Source of the DNA: Paulinella micropora
Taxonomy: Eukaryota > Cercozoa > Imbricatea > Euglyphida
Length of the DNA stretch: 31,164 nt
Assembly (NCBI GenBank): GCA_009731375.1
Contig: BJOX01000216.1
Span: forward strand, 541,560 to 572,723
Direction: 5' to 3'
Part shown: in pieces, positions 1-8,344 of the stretch
Layout: every line of letters begins with the position of its first letter
Numbering within the stretch: the first letter of the stretch is position 1
The notes under the pieces: model-generated
What the model saw: only the letters and a program-made list of their open reading frames with translations
What the model was told of the DNA's origin: nothing
The model's database searches: none
Program-made: the position numbers and the translations under genes

Positions 1-97
1 GGGGGGGGGGGAGTGCCCCCCCCCCCCTTCTTCCCCCCCCTTCCTCTTTCTCCTCTCCCTCCCCCCTCCCCTTCTTCCTCCCCCGTTTGTTTCTTTG
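1..97. repeat. G/C homopolymer and pyrimidine-rich edge
   Basis: A run of G followed by C runs and CT-rich tract. No codon structure can be supported. Similar G/C runs flank the repeats and gaps elsewhere in the window. Confidence 0.6.
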
Positions 98-345
98 GTT
101 CTCGGGCAAAAAAAATATTTTTTTTTCCTGATTTCATATTTTTCATATTTTTCCGACCTTGCGCACGGTGGCCGAGCCATGGCTCCGACAGGGCGCCGTC
201 GGGGCTGTGAGACCCTTGTCCATCTGCTACATGGACCACCGCCCGTCCATCCGCCGCAGGGCTGCGCTGGAAGCACGGTGCGAGCACGGTGCGCAAGATC
301 TGCGGATATAGGAAAATATGAAAAGTGGAAAAAAATTTTGGAACG
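98..345 (+). repeat. Dispersed repeat family A, copy 1
   Basis: About 250 bp with inverted ends. The left side reads CATATTTTTCC then CTTGCGCACGGTG; the right side reads CACGGTGCGCAAGATCTGCG then GGAAAATATGAAAAGTGG, the reverse complement of the left. The core around TACATGGACCACCGCCCGTC recurs at 13145-13367, 13378-13700 and 30533-30935, with a relic at 6476-6530. There is no long open frame, so it looks like a non-autonomous, MITE-like element. It ends directly at the junction motif that begins the Sel1-gene copy. Class is inferred; no target-site duplication could be fixed. Confidence 0.75.
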
Positions 346-944
346 TGTTGAGGCTAAATCTAGACAAAAGGAAACGGAAGCTAGTCCAAGCGAGTGCGTC
401 GAATTAAAAAAATCGATCCTCACTGCACCGGCACGGGAACCTATAAATTTGCATCCGGCCAGCCAGCCAGCAGTAGCGAGCCAGTTGCAAACTGCAAAGC
501 ACGAGTTCTTTAATTTAAAAAAGCCGGCAACGACTCTCTTTCTTTTTGTTTGTCTTAGATGGTGTGCGGGCTGCCCAGGCTCTCCCGGGCCAGCTGTGTG
601 CGTTCACTTGCTACTTGCTCAAAGCATTGCATCGCTTCCAGCTCCAGCAAGGCGCGTTCTGCCTGGGTAGCAGCGCGGGGCGCTTGCGACATCCACAGGT
701 CCAAGCCCAGTTGCCAGAGCACTTTCCAACGCAAGCCATGTTTCTCGCCGCGCGCGGACAAGCGCAGCCAACGGAGTTTGTCGACCCCTGCCTCGCACAC
801 GTAGAGCCCCAGGATGCCTTGGGCGTACGCATCGCCGGAGGCTGCCAGGCGCTCGCACTGCGCTCTTGCGCGCTTCGCTTCGTCTGCTGTAAGGTCTGCA
901 GACCTCAGACAGGAGCTCTCTAGCCAGCCCGCTACCGCGCGGCT
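345..944 (-). pseudogene. Extra copy of the Sel1 gene 3' end (copy L)
   Basis: This stretch is nearly identical to 1138-1745, the 3' flank plus the last ~125 codons of the RING/Sel1 gene on the minus strand. The stop is at about 555. It runs into a gap at 945. At least one base differs from the main copy (AGCCAGCCCGC here, AGCCAACCCGC there), and this variant is shared with the third copy at 14647-15079. The copy is therefore probably real and not only an assembly overlap. No start is visible, so it is a partial gene. Confidence 0.7.
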
Positions 945-1137
945 NNNNNNNNNNNNNNNNNNNNNNNNNNNNNNNNNNNNNNNNNNNNNNNNNNNNNNNN
1001 NNNNNNNNNNNNNNNNNNNNNNNNNNNNNNNNNNNNNNNNNNNNNNNNNNNNNNNNNNNNNNNNNNNNNNNNNNNNNNNNNNNNNNNNNNNNNNNNNNNN
1101 NNNNNNNNNNNNNNNNNNNNNNNNNNNNNNNNNNNNN
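945..1137. other. Assembly gap (N)
   Basis: 193 undetermined bases lie between two near-identical copies of the same segment, as expected when a repeat is unresolved. Confidence 0.99.
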
Positions 1138-1355
1138 TTCGGAACGTGTTGAGGCTAAATCTAGACAAAAGGAAACGGAAGCTAGTCCAAGCGAGTGCGT
1201 CGAATTAAAAAAATCGATCCTCACTGCACCGGCACGGGAACCTATAAATTTGCATCCGGCCAGCCAGCCAGCAGTAGCGAGCCAGTTGCAAACTGCAAAG
1301 CACGAGTTCTTTAATTTAAAAAAGCCGGCAACGACTCTCTTTCTTTTTGTTTGTC

Positions 1356-3596
1356 TTAGATGGTGTGCGGGCTGCCCAGGCTCTCCCGGGCCAGCTGTGT
1401 GCGTTCACTTGCTACTTGCTCAAAGCATTGCATCGCTTCCAGCTCCAGCAAGGCGCGTTCTGCCTGGGTAGCAGCGCGGGGCGCTTGCGACATCCACAGG
1501 TCCAAGCCCAGTTGCCAGAGCACTTTCCAACGCAAGCCATGTTTCTCGCCGCGCGCGGACAAGCGCAGCCAACGGAGTTTGTCGACCCCTGCCTCGCACA
1601 CGTAGAGCCCCAGGATGCCTTGGGCGTACGCATCGCCGGAGGCTGCCAGGCGCTCGCACTGCGCTCTTGCGCGCTTCGCTTCGTCTGCTGTAAGGTCTGC
1701 AGACCTCAGACAGGAGCTCTCTAGCCAACCCGCTACCGCGCGGCTAGCGGAGCTGTGCTCTTGCTCCGCCCTAGCCAGGAGGGCCGCCTTATCGCACTTT
1801 TTCCCCGGGCCGGCGGCCCCTCCGCACAGCTCGCAGCTGAGGCCCGCGCAACTCAGCTGTGTTATCTGTAAATCGTTCCATTTGAACATGTCTTCCAAAA
1901 CTTTGTTGTCCTTCACCGCTGTGTACGGGCGGGTCAAGGGATCGTACTGGTCTGTCGAGAAAAAGCTGTCGTCATAGTAGCGCAACTCAGCCTCGTCCAG
2001 CGTAGCCGCCAGCGAGAACAGCAACACGATATCCCGACCTTCGAGAGAACACCACGGCCCCTCATCTGGAGGTACGCCCCCTCCGCCGCGTAGCTTGTGC
2101 CGCCAGGGCGCCACGCACAGCCGGCCAAGCTCGAACAGAGCAACCGCGAGGAAATGGCTAGAGTGGTACGGTCCTGACCCAAAGTGGAGCCAGCTGTCCG
2201 CATTGTCCCATTCGCCGAGGGGACGCAGCTTGTGCAAGTAACCGGGAAGGCCCGCGTCGGCCGAACCCTCGCCGGGCTCCTCCGTCGTAGACAAAAACAG
2301 AGACCAGGCCCGCTGCAGGTAGTCTGGCAAGCCCGCGGGGGGCGAGCTCGCGCGGGGCTTCTTCGTCGTAGACAAAAACAGAGACCAGGCCCGGCGCTTG
2401 TCAATCGGCAGCGCAGCACCTCCCGACAGGTACAAACAACCGAGCCTGCACGCGGCCAGGCGCTGACTTGTGCTGGGCCAGGCGCAGACGACCGCCCGCT
2501 CTAGTGCCGAGACACCCCGCGCGTGGTTCTGAGCCACGCCGCGTCCTAGCAACCAGCACACACCTAGCTCGTACAGGTCGAAATAGTTCGGCTGAGGCAG
2601 CTGCAGCAAGAGCTCTGCGGCCTCGGCTTCCAACGCGCGGACTTGCCGGCGCTCGGCGGGCGAGGCGACATACTTGCAGTGGTAGGCCATGCGCAGCAGC
2701 CTGTGCGCTAGCCCCGACTGCCACTCTGCGCGCAATTTAGTATCGTCGTGCGAAGCCGTAAGCAGCGCAATTGCGCGTCGGAACATAACGAGTGCCTGCG
2801 CGGAGGGGGCATCATTCTGCCAGTACATTCTGGCTACGGTGTAAGCAGTCATTGCGTCCGGAACCTTCTGATCTGCTTTTTCGAAGAAGCGCACGCGGTC
2901 AGACTCGTAGAAATAGTTCTCATCAAGGCACTCTAGTTCACTACGCCACCGGTCGCGGGCCAGGGCTACCACGGGACAGGGGGCCGCCTCGCAACACTCC
3001 TGGCCCGTGTGTGCCAGGGCTTGCAACAGCAATCTGAAGCCGCGCTTGGCTTCGTACCACTTTCCGTAGCACCGGCCACTGGCCTCATCCAGCCAAGCCT
3101 CTGCATACCCTGCCTCCAAGGCCGCCAAGCGGAAGCGCTCAGCCTCGGCGTCGTCTTCCACGCGGTGACACAAGGTAAACTGCGCCTTTCTGTCTCCCTG
3201 CGCGGCGGCCCTCCGCAGCCACGCCAAGGCCTCGTCGGTCTGATTGCGCTCCAGCAGCTTCAAGCCTACCTCTCGCTGGCTGCGGGCGTGCCCCTCCTCC
3301 GCGCTGCTGCGCACCACGTGCTCACAGGCGCGCGTGTGAGCAGCGAGGTCGCCTAGCCTGATCACTGCCTGGCAGGCAGCCGACAGACAGACAGGCAGCC
3401 GGAGGTTCAGCACTTCGCGCCTGGTGCGGTGGCAGGGGTCGCCCCGCGCGCTCTCTTGGCGGCAGTGCGGGCATCGTTGTCGGGGCAAGTCGCATGCCAG
3501 CGCTTGCGCTACCGCCTCACGTACTATGCCGAGGCAAAGAGGACACGACAATTCGTACGGCGCCTCTGTCTGGTCGTGGGCAAACCAGCCTGGCAT
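1356..3596 (-). CDS. TRAF-like RING / Sel1-repeat protein
   Basis: 746 residues, ATG start. The N-terminus has a degenerate RING: CPLC at about 19-22, then ALAC and CPHC at about 42-45, lacking the central C-x-H-x2-C ligands. A TRAF-type zinc finger follows (C-x4-C, then LAAHTRAC, about residues 70-92). From about residue 96 the chain is made of Sel1/TPR-like helical repeats such as EALAWLRRAAAQGDRKAQF and LGVCWLLGRGVAQNHARGV. RING/TRAF heads usually recruit E2 enzymes and Sel1 repeats bind proteins, so a cytosolic ligase-adaptor role is inferred; the incomplete RING may not be active. An internal 27-residue tandem duplication (RAWSLFLSTT twice) starts near 2289 and 2370 on the DNA. The C-terminal third is copied at 345-944 and 14647-15079. 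It diverges from the HNH gene, with 270 bp between starts. Confidence 0.8.
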   Translation of the reverse strand: MPGWFAHDQTEAPYELSCPLCLGIVREAVAQALACDLPRQRCPHCRQESARGDPCHRTRREVLNLRLPVCLSAACQAVIRLGDLAAHTRACEHVVRSSAEEGHARSQREVGLKLLERNQTDEALAWLRRAAAQGDRKAQFTLCHRVEDDAEAERFRLAALEAGYAEAWLDEASGRCYGKWYEAKRGFRLLLQALAHTGQECCEAAPCPVVALARDRWRSELECLDENYFYESDRVRFFEKADQKVPDAMTAYTVARMYWQNDAPSAQALVMFRRAIALLTASHDDTKLRAEWQSGLAHRLLRMAYHCKYVASPAERRQVRALEAEAAELLLQLPQPNYFDLYELGVCWLLGRGVAQNHARGVSALERAVVCAWPSTSQRLAACRLGCLYLSGGAALPIDKRRAWSLFLSTTKKPRASSPPAGLPDYLQRAWSLFLSTTEEPGEGSADAGLPGYLHKLRPLGEWDNADSWLHFGSGPYHSSHFLAVALFELGRLCVAPWRHKLRGGGGVPPDEGPWCSLEGRDIVLLFSLAATLDEAELRYYDDSFFSTDQYDPLTRPYTAVKDNKVLEDMFKWNDLQITQLSCAGLSCELCGGAAGPGKKCDKAALLARAEQEHSSASRAVAGWLESSCLRSADLTADEAKRARAQCERLAASGDAYAQGILGLYVCEAGVDKLRWLRLSARGEKHGLRWKVLWQLGLDLWMSQAPRAATQAERALLELEAMQCFEQVASERTQLARESLGSPHTI
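2289..2450 (-). repeat. 81-bp in-frame tandem duplication
   Basis: AGACAAAAACAGAGACCAGG begins at 2289 and again at 2370, exactly 81 bp apart, encoding two diverged 27-residue units inside the Sel1 protein. Outer edges are approximate. The units differ at several residues, so the duplication is not very recent. Confidence 0.75.
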
Positions 3597-3690
3597 GAAG
3601 TGCCCGGCTAGGCCTAATTTTATTTAAAATCCAAACGTGCACCTGACTTCTTTTTTTATCTGTTCCCTCCTACCTCCTCCCCCACCCCCC

Positions 3691-3855
3691 CCACACACAC
3701 ACACACACAGGTTTGTGCTAGGCTAGCCAAGGGGGGGGGCGCCGCCCCCCTCCCGTGTGAACTTCCAAAGAAAGTCTGCCTGATTTGTTTCCCGTCCTCC
3801 TTTTTCTTTTCTCTACTCCCCCTCTAGCCCCTCCCCCTTGAGCCCCCCGGGCTCA
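3691..3855. promoter_or_regulatory. Divergent intergenic region with CA repeat and two palindromes
   Basis: This lies between the starts of two divergent genes. It holds a (CA)n microsatellite at about 3691-3709, a G9-CGCC-GC6 hairpin at 3731-3750 and the palindrome TGAGCCCCCCGGGCTCA at 3839-3855, 12 bp upstream of the HNH gene ATG. The same GAGCCCC/GGGGCTC palindrome recurs near 20830 and 23315. A regulatory role is inferred only from position; no clear TATA box is seen. Confidence 0.4.
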
Positions 3856-3866
3856 GAAGGCTCCGG

Positions 3867-5993
3867 ATGGAAGACACGGAGCGTCGCCTAGAGACCCTTG
3901 CGCAGATGAGCGGCGAGGAAAGCTTGCTGCAGCTGCTGCAAAGACCCTTGTTCACGATAGAGCAAGCTCGAGAAATTATTTACAAGTTTTTCAAGACCGA
4001 GGCAACCGAGCATTTCTGGCAAGACCTCCGTGACATGCTGGCGCGATGGTGGTTAGCAAAGACTGAAACACACGCGGCAGTGAGGGTCGTTGCGCCAAAA
4101 AAGGTGTTGGTAGGCGAGCCCATCCCCGTTGAGTACACACAGGTCCTTAAGCTCTATCACCTGCGACAGAGTTTTAGACCCGACAAAATGGAGCTGGTGC
4201 CGTGCCACTGGGCATCGTGCTACACCAAGGAACGAAACCTCTTTAAGCTGTGGGAGACCTATTGCGTTAAAGCCCTGCCAGAGCAGGATCTGGAGACTTT
4301 GCTCCTACCTAAAAAACTCCTGACCGGGGACAGCGGCACGACCGATTGCAGCGCCCCGGCGCTGGACTGGGGCGACATGATTCGGAGCTGCTTCGAAGCG
4401 CCCGACGGAAGCTTTTTTGTTGGCTGGCTCTCGCTCCTGCTTGGTCTCGTACGCCCCTCACAAGAGCCCCCTGTACGGTCGTGGGTATGCCTTACGGGTA
4501 CGGTTCCCCTTCTGCTTAAGCAAATCCTACGCGCAGTTTGCCAGGCATTGGGCGATGAACACGTATGGGTTCTTCGTGACGATGACGTGAACAAGCCACC
4601 TTGCCTACAACACGGCTTGCTGACTCTGATAGATGGTATTTCTAGACCTGCGCACACGGGTGGCCAACTCAAAGAACTCTTGGAACTCTTGTGCTTGGAT
4701 CGAAGACAGCTCGCTAAAAAGACATCTATTTACCAACGCAATCAAAGCCAGGTACTAGTGTTGCCAGCCGCTAGCGGGCAGCCACTATGGTCGGCGGAAC
4801 AGCTCGCGTGGCTTGGAGTCTCCACGGCTACGCCCCTAAGGCTTGCTGCTGTCGCACCGCCTGCCTTGGCAGAGGTACCTGCGCCGCAGGCGCTCGTTCG
4901 GCATTTGCGCGCCGTTCCGCCCGCCGACCCGCGCCTGGCGAGCCACGGCCTCCCCGGCGGATTAGGGGGCTGGGGGCCGGACTTTCGCAGTTCCGTCGTC
5001 AGGCAACACAGTTTGCCAGGTCCGGCTAAAACCAAGGGGACAGCGCCCTATCGAGTTTTCTGCCTTTTACAAGGCAAGCACAAGGGGATGTTTGCCATGC
5101 GACCCCAGGATCTCGTGGCCAGCTTTGCGCAGAGCCTGGGGCTTTGCCAGGAGGAAATGACCCGAGATGCCACGGAGTGTTTTTGGCGACGTTTCAAAGC
5201 AACGTTTCCGAGGCTAAATCTGGCCCACAAAGGCAAGCAGAACATGTATGACGAGACAGGAAAGCCTGCAAAAGGCTTGTTGCTCCCTTATACAGCACAC
5301 GAGCTGTTGCCCCAGCTAGGCGGCGAGACGCTTCTTAGGAAGGAGCGGAAGAAGAAAGAAAAGCAAAAAAAGAAAAAAGATTCAACAAAGCCTGAAGAAG
5401 AAGAAGCAGAACGAAGAAAAAAAAAGAAACGCAGACGAGAGAAATCTGTCGCAGGGCACCACGGAGCAGCAGAAACAACAATACGCGAGCAGAGCCTTGT
5501 GCCCCCCTCGGACTTGCACAGCTGGGAAGAACAGGACATATTCCATCCGGCGGGCAAACGCGTTCTTCAAGCGATCCTTACCAGAATGAACGCGCTTTAC
5601 CAAGAGTCAGAGGTTAGAGTCACGCCAGTCTATCTGGGCTTTGTCGAGCCGCTCAAGAATGTTAAGCGATACATGTCGCGTGATCAAGTGCGACAATGGG
5701 TAAAAGAGAACAGAAAGCACCACTCGCTGCGGGACTACTTCGACGCCGAGGGGCGGCGCAAATTGGCTTGGCACGTGGATCATATCATACCCGTCTCTGT
5801 TGGGGGACTAGACCACCCTCGCAACTACGCCATCATGCCCCAGGTGTTCAACGCCGAGTTCAGCGGCTGGTGGACAGCCGCCAAGGCTCAGTATATCTCC
5901 ACGATGGCCGCACGCAAGGCACTCTTGTTTGCGAGGTACGTCCGAAAGAAGACCCTCCGCGACACAAATTTAGATGACCTGGAGCCCTGGTGA
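3867..5993 (+). CDS. Degenerate D5-like helicase domain fused to HNH nuclease
   Basis: 708 residues, ATG start. Residues ~100-330 follow the order of viral D5/DUF5906-type SF3 helicases: NLFKLW (124-129), a wLA.l.rP-like helix (FFVGWLSLLLGLVRPSQEP), a P-loop position at 209-219 with no GKS/T, a Walker-B-like LLTLIDG (251-257) and LKELLELL (268-275). The ATPase therefore looks inactive. A Lys/Glu-rich linker (~490-530) precedes the HNH domain: DH at 638-639, GG at 646-647, N653 and N662. HNH domains cut DNA using a metal ion. The architecture suggests a mobile-element or viral protein. The D5 assignment is by motif order and is the weaker half; the HNH is clear. A second, dead copy lies at 19559-20178. 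Confidence 0.75.
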   Translation: MEDTERRLETLAQMSGEESLLQLLQRPLFTIEQAREIIYKFFKTEATEHFWQDLRDMLARWWLAKTETHAAVRVVAPKKVLVGEPIPVEYTQVLKLYHLRQSFRPDKMELVPCHWASCYTKERNLFKLWETYCVKALPEQDLETLLLPKKLLTGDSGTTDCSAPALDWGDMIRSCFEAPDGSFFVGWLSLLLGLVRPSQEPPVRSWVCLTGTVPLLLKQILRAVCQALGDEHVWVLRDDDVNKPPCLQHGLLTLIDGISRPAHTGGQLKELLELLCLDRRQLAKKTSIYQRNQSQVLVLPAASGQPLWSAEQLAWLGVSTATPLRLAAVAPPALAEVPAPQALVRHLRAVPPADPRLASHGLPGGLGGWGPDFRSSVVRQHSLPGPAKTKGTAPYRVFCLLQGKHKGMFAMRPQDLVASFAQSLGLCQEEMTRDATECFWRRFKATFPRLNLAHKGKQNMYDETGKPAKGLLLPYTAHELLPQLGGETLLRKERKKKEKQKKKKDSTKPEEEEAERRKKKKRRREKSVAGHHGAAETTIREQSLVPPSDLHSWEEQDIFHPAGKRVLQAILTRMNALYQESEVRVTPVYLGFVEPLKNVKRYMSRDQVRQWVKENRKHHSLRDYFDAEGRRKLAWHVDHIIPVSVGGLDHPRNYAIMPQVFNAEFSGWWTAAKAQYISTMAARKALLFARYVRKKTLRDTNLDDLEPW

Positions 5994-6204
5994 AGAAGAA
6001 AGCCGGCAGGGCTAGTTGTGGAGAAAATCGAACCGGTGCTGCGCGGGCTGCTGCTGGGCGTGCCTTGGACAAGATTAAAATTTTGTCAGTGATTTTTTTC
6101 TCGTCTGATTTCCCGCGGAAAGAAACGCGCGCCGAATTTTTTTGTTGAGGCAGTCCGCGCTCCGCCCCACACCCGCTCCTACTACTAGTTTACAGTGTCA
6201 AGTA
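5994..6204. other. Intergenic stretch with a family S repeat
   Basis: Holds one S-family repeat (about 6064-6098, GACAAGATTAAAATTTTGTC) and the start of another at 6193-6218 (CAGTGTCAAGTATAAGACTT). No gene seen. This DNA is absent between the corresponding genes in the second segmental copy. Confidence 0.55.
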
Positions 6205-6405
6205 TAAGACTTTTTCAGCCTCGAACAGCACACGAGCATGCTTATCTAGGCAATTGGCAAATTTTTCAAGATAAATTTGTTGATTTTTTATGGCCTCCGT
6301 ATGTTGAATCTTGCTTGTACACGTACTTTGTAATTATTGCCTCCCCTTCCGAACTTGCGTACCGACGGCTATTGTCCCACTCCAGTATTATCTCTGGCTC
6401 TTAGT
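6205..6405 (-). pseudogene. Relic of the CxxC gene
   Basis: Near-identical to parts of the minus-strand gene at 20175-20568, but with about 120 bp missing internally (junction near TATGGCCTCCGTATG) and with the start-codon end deleted (junction at CTCTTAGTCGAGG). No intact frame remains. It sits just after the intact HNH gene, matching the gene order of the second segmental copy. Confidence 0.75.
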
Positions 6406-6904
6406 CGAGGAAGGGGAAAGATAAGAGGAAAAAAAAGGGGGTTAGAGTTTGACGAGGGGGGTACGAAATGCTGTCGGGCTCGTGAGGCCCTCGTCCACCT
6501 GGTACATTGACCACTGCTCATCCGCCGCGCATAAGATAAAGGTTATATATGTACGGGAATGATTTTTTGTTTGCTACCGCGACAATTTCGTGGCAGCCCA
6601 ACCTAGCCGAGCGAAGGGCGGGAGGGGGGATAAAAAGGTGAGTGCGCCGCCTCATTGGAGAAGTCACTCGTCGTATGACTTAGGCACGGTCTTTTTTCAT
6701 CTTCATCAGCCCGGCGCAGGAGGGGGATGGTATGAATGACTTGTCATTTGCGCAACCAACATTTTTGGTGCGCTGCTTTTTCCGCGGGAAAACATTTTAT
6801 TTTCCGCGAGCCCCGCGGATGGAGGTGGGAGCGGCCCGTTCATTTGGAGGGGCAAGGGCGCGCTTCGCCGGTGTACCAAAGAATTTAATAAGTTTTGATC
6901 TTGG
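6406..6904. repeat. Repeat mosaic in segmental copy 1
   Basis: Contains a family A relic (about 6476-6530), the block GCGGGAGGGGGGATAAAAAG with GAAGTCACTCGTCGTATGAC (6620-6690; also at 20690-20752), and CTTCATCAGCCCGGCGCAGG with GGGCGCGCTTCGCCGGTGTA (about 6690-6890; also 21331-21420). No supportable gene. Confidence 0.65.
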
Positions 6905-7335
6905 CACTGAAAACTAGAGATTGAGATGGACGGGGTGAAGGATGGGGAGGAGCGGGGGGGCTTAGTGTATTTGTTTTTCTTTGCAGTCCAAAAAAACCAG
7001 TAGAAAAAAGGTCCTCAATGATTTCCGTATCTTCATGGAAAAAATATGGGGTTCTATGCAATCCGACACCTTGATATCATCGCTAGTTTTGAAAGCTTCC
7101 TTGGCCTTGGTCGATTGATGGCAAAATTTTAATCCAATCCGTGCTAGATTTTACAACCGGCGCTCAGGCCCTGCCCCCCCTACAGCAATGACAAAGGGTT
7201 TAGGTGGAAAGAAAAACAAAGGGGGGCGAGGATACATTTAGACCGGGAAATTAAAGCCCTAGATTTTTAGCAAAATTGAGAGTGCGACACAGCGCTGGGG
7301 CGCAGCTTGGGGCCGTCCGAGCCCGTGCTAGGCCC
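6905..7335 (+). repeat. Repeat B, copy 1
   Basis: About 430 bp nearly identical to 21538-21990, starting GGCACTGAAAACTAGAGATT and ending around GCCGAGCCTGTGCT. Small indels and substitutions separate the copies, for example GAGGCGTCCCATG only in copy 2. Short minus-strand frames exist in copy 2 but are interrupted here. It could be a decayed gene or element; identity unknown. Confidence 0.75.
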
Positions 7336-7611
7336 GCCGAGCCTGTGCTCTGCTGCGCTCTCACGCTACTAGGGACCTAAGGCTCTAAATTGCCCCTCGG
7401 CGAGTTCCCGTGGGGTAACACGTCCCATTTTCCTCTCTTTCTCTTTCTCTCCCCCTCCCCTTTTTTCACAGGACAGTGGGGAGGGGGAGAGGGGAAGGGA
7501 AGGGGAAGAGGAGAATTGGGAAAGGCGGGTGAGGAGAAGTTTGGGGTTAGCATGAAACAACGTTTCCGAGGCTAGACCTTGACAAGAAGTTCAATTTCAA
7601 TATATTCTTAG
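7336..7611. other. Pyrimidine/purine tract and junction
   Basis: CT-rich (about 7420-7470) followed by GA-rich sequence (7480-7530), able to pair in part. At 7558-7580 is CAACGTTTCCGAGGCTAGAC, resembling the stretch at 5200-5220 inside the HNH gene. The truncated gene that follows begins within 35 bp. Confidence 0.5.
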
Positions 7612-8344
7612 GTCCGGAAGGTGCAGCCGAAAAGCCCCCCCGCTTCCCCCCTTGTTTCCCTGCGCGAGGGAGGGCATTGTCTGCAGATCGAAGCCACGAC
7701 CAAGGCGGGGCATGTAGCTTTTCGCACTAGCGGTGAAGACTCGCCAGCCGCACGGGCCCGTTGGCAGGGAAGCCTGCGCGCGGAGGGTGACGTCGACGAG
7801 GAGGATCTACGCGCCGCGGTAGCAGCGCTGAGAACGGGTCCTAGGGCCCCCTTCCTCCCCGCATCCCTGCGTTGAAACAAGCAGAGACCAGACGTAGGAC
7901 TAGAGAGCGAAAGCTCAAGGGGCATTGTATTTTCTTCTGTCCCTCTGTTGCGCTTGCTGGCAGGCAACGGCACGGGGCTAAGACTGCGGCCCTGCAAGGA
8001 GCCGGCAACAGGGTTTTTCCTGGTGTGGGCAGGCCTCCGGGTGACACTGCGTCCGCAAAAGCTCGAGGGCGAGGCACGGGTGAGAGTTGCCCACGCACTC
8101 TAAGCGGGGGAGAAGGCAGCAGGCGGAGAGGAGTGCTGCTGCTGCTCGTAACTGCCCGTGTGTCTTTTTGTTTGGACAGGAGCTGGCCGAACTGCGCCTG
8201 GAAGTGGCACGCCTGCGCGCGTTGCAGCAGCGACTTCTTGAAGTGCCTACTACCGCGACGCGGCCAGGCTGTCGCGCGTGTCCCGCGCGTTCCGAAGCGC
8301 AGCGACGGCACGCCTGTCGCCCGCCACGGCGTTGGACTGGATGA
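7612..8344 (+). pseudogene. Broken three-exon paralogue of the 8868-10067 gene
   Basis: Homologous to the minus-strand gene through three exons. Exon 1 (7612-7837) contains a WQGSLRAEGDVDEEDLRAAV-like stretch. Exon 2 (7964-8079, 116 bp) contains LRLRPCKEPA and LVWAGLRVTLRPQ. Exon 3 (8180 on) starts ELAELRLEVARLRAL. Introns are GTCCTA...GGCAG (7838-7963) and GTGAGA...GGACAG (8080-8179). The 5' end lacks an ATG and follows an in-frame TAG at 7609. After ...RLLEV, homology to the paralogue stops and the frame runs out at 8344 across an F-box gene fragment. It is truncated at both ends, so probably not functional. Confidence 0.7.

Noticed and set aside
165-260. tRNA-like A-box (TGGCCGAGCC) in family A, suggesting a tRNA-derived SINE
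   Set aside because: No matching B-box (GGTTCGANNCC) at the right distance and no cloverleaf; the inverted ends fit a MITE-like element better.
441-452. TATA-like CCTATAAATTTG (repeated at 1240)
   Set aside because: It lies in the 3' flank of the Sel1 gene, and no plus-strand gene follows; repetition is due to the duplication.
546-560. Splice acceptor TTTGTTTGTCTTAG before ATGG on the plus strand (also at 1347 and 14660)
   Set aside because: The following frame is antisense to the conserved Sel1 gene, whose stop codon lies in the same bases; it is a chance match.
5288-5603. Minus-strand Phe/Ser-rich frames opposite the HNH linker
   Set aside because: They arise from the AAG/GAA-rich linker read backwards.
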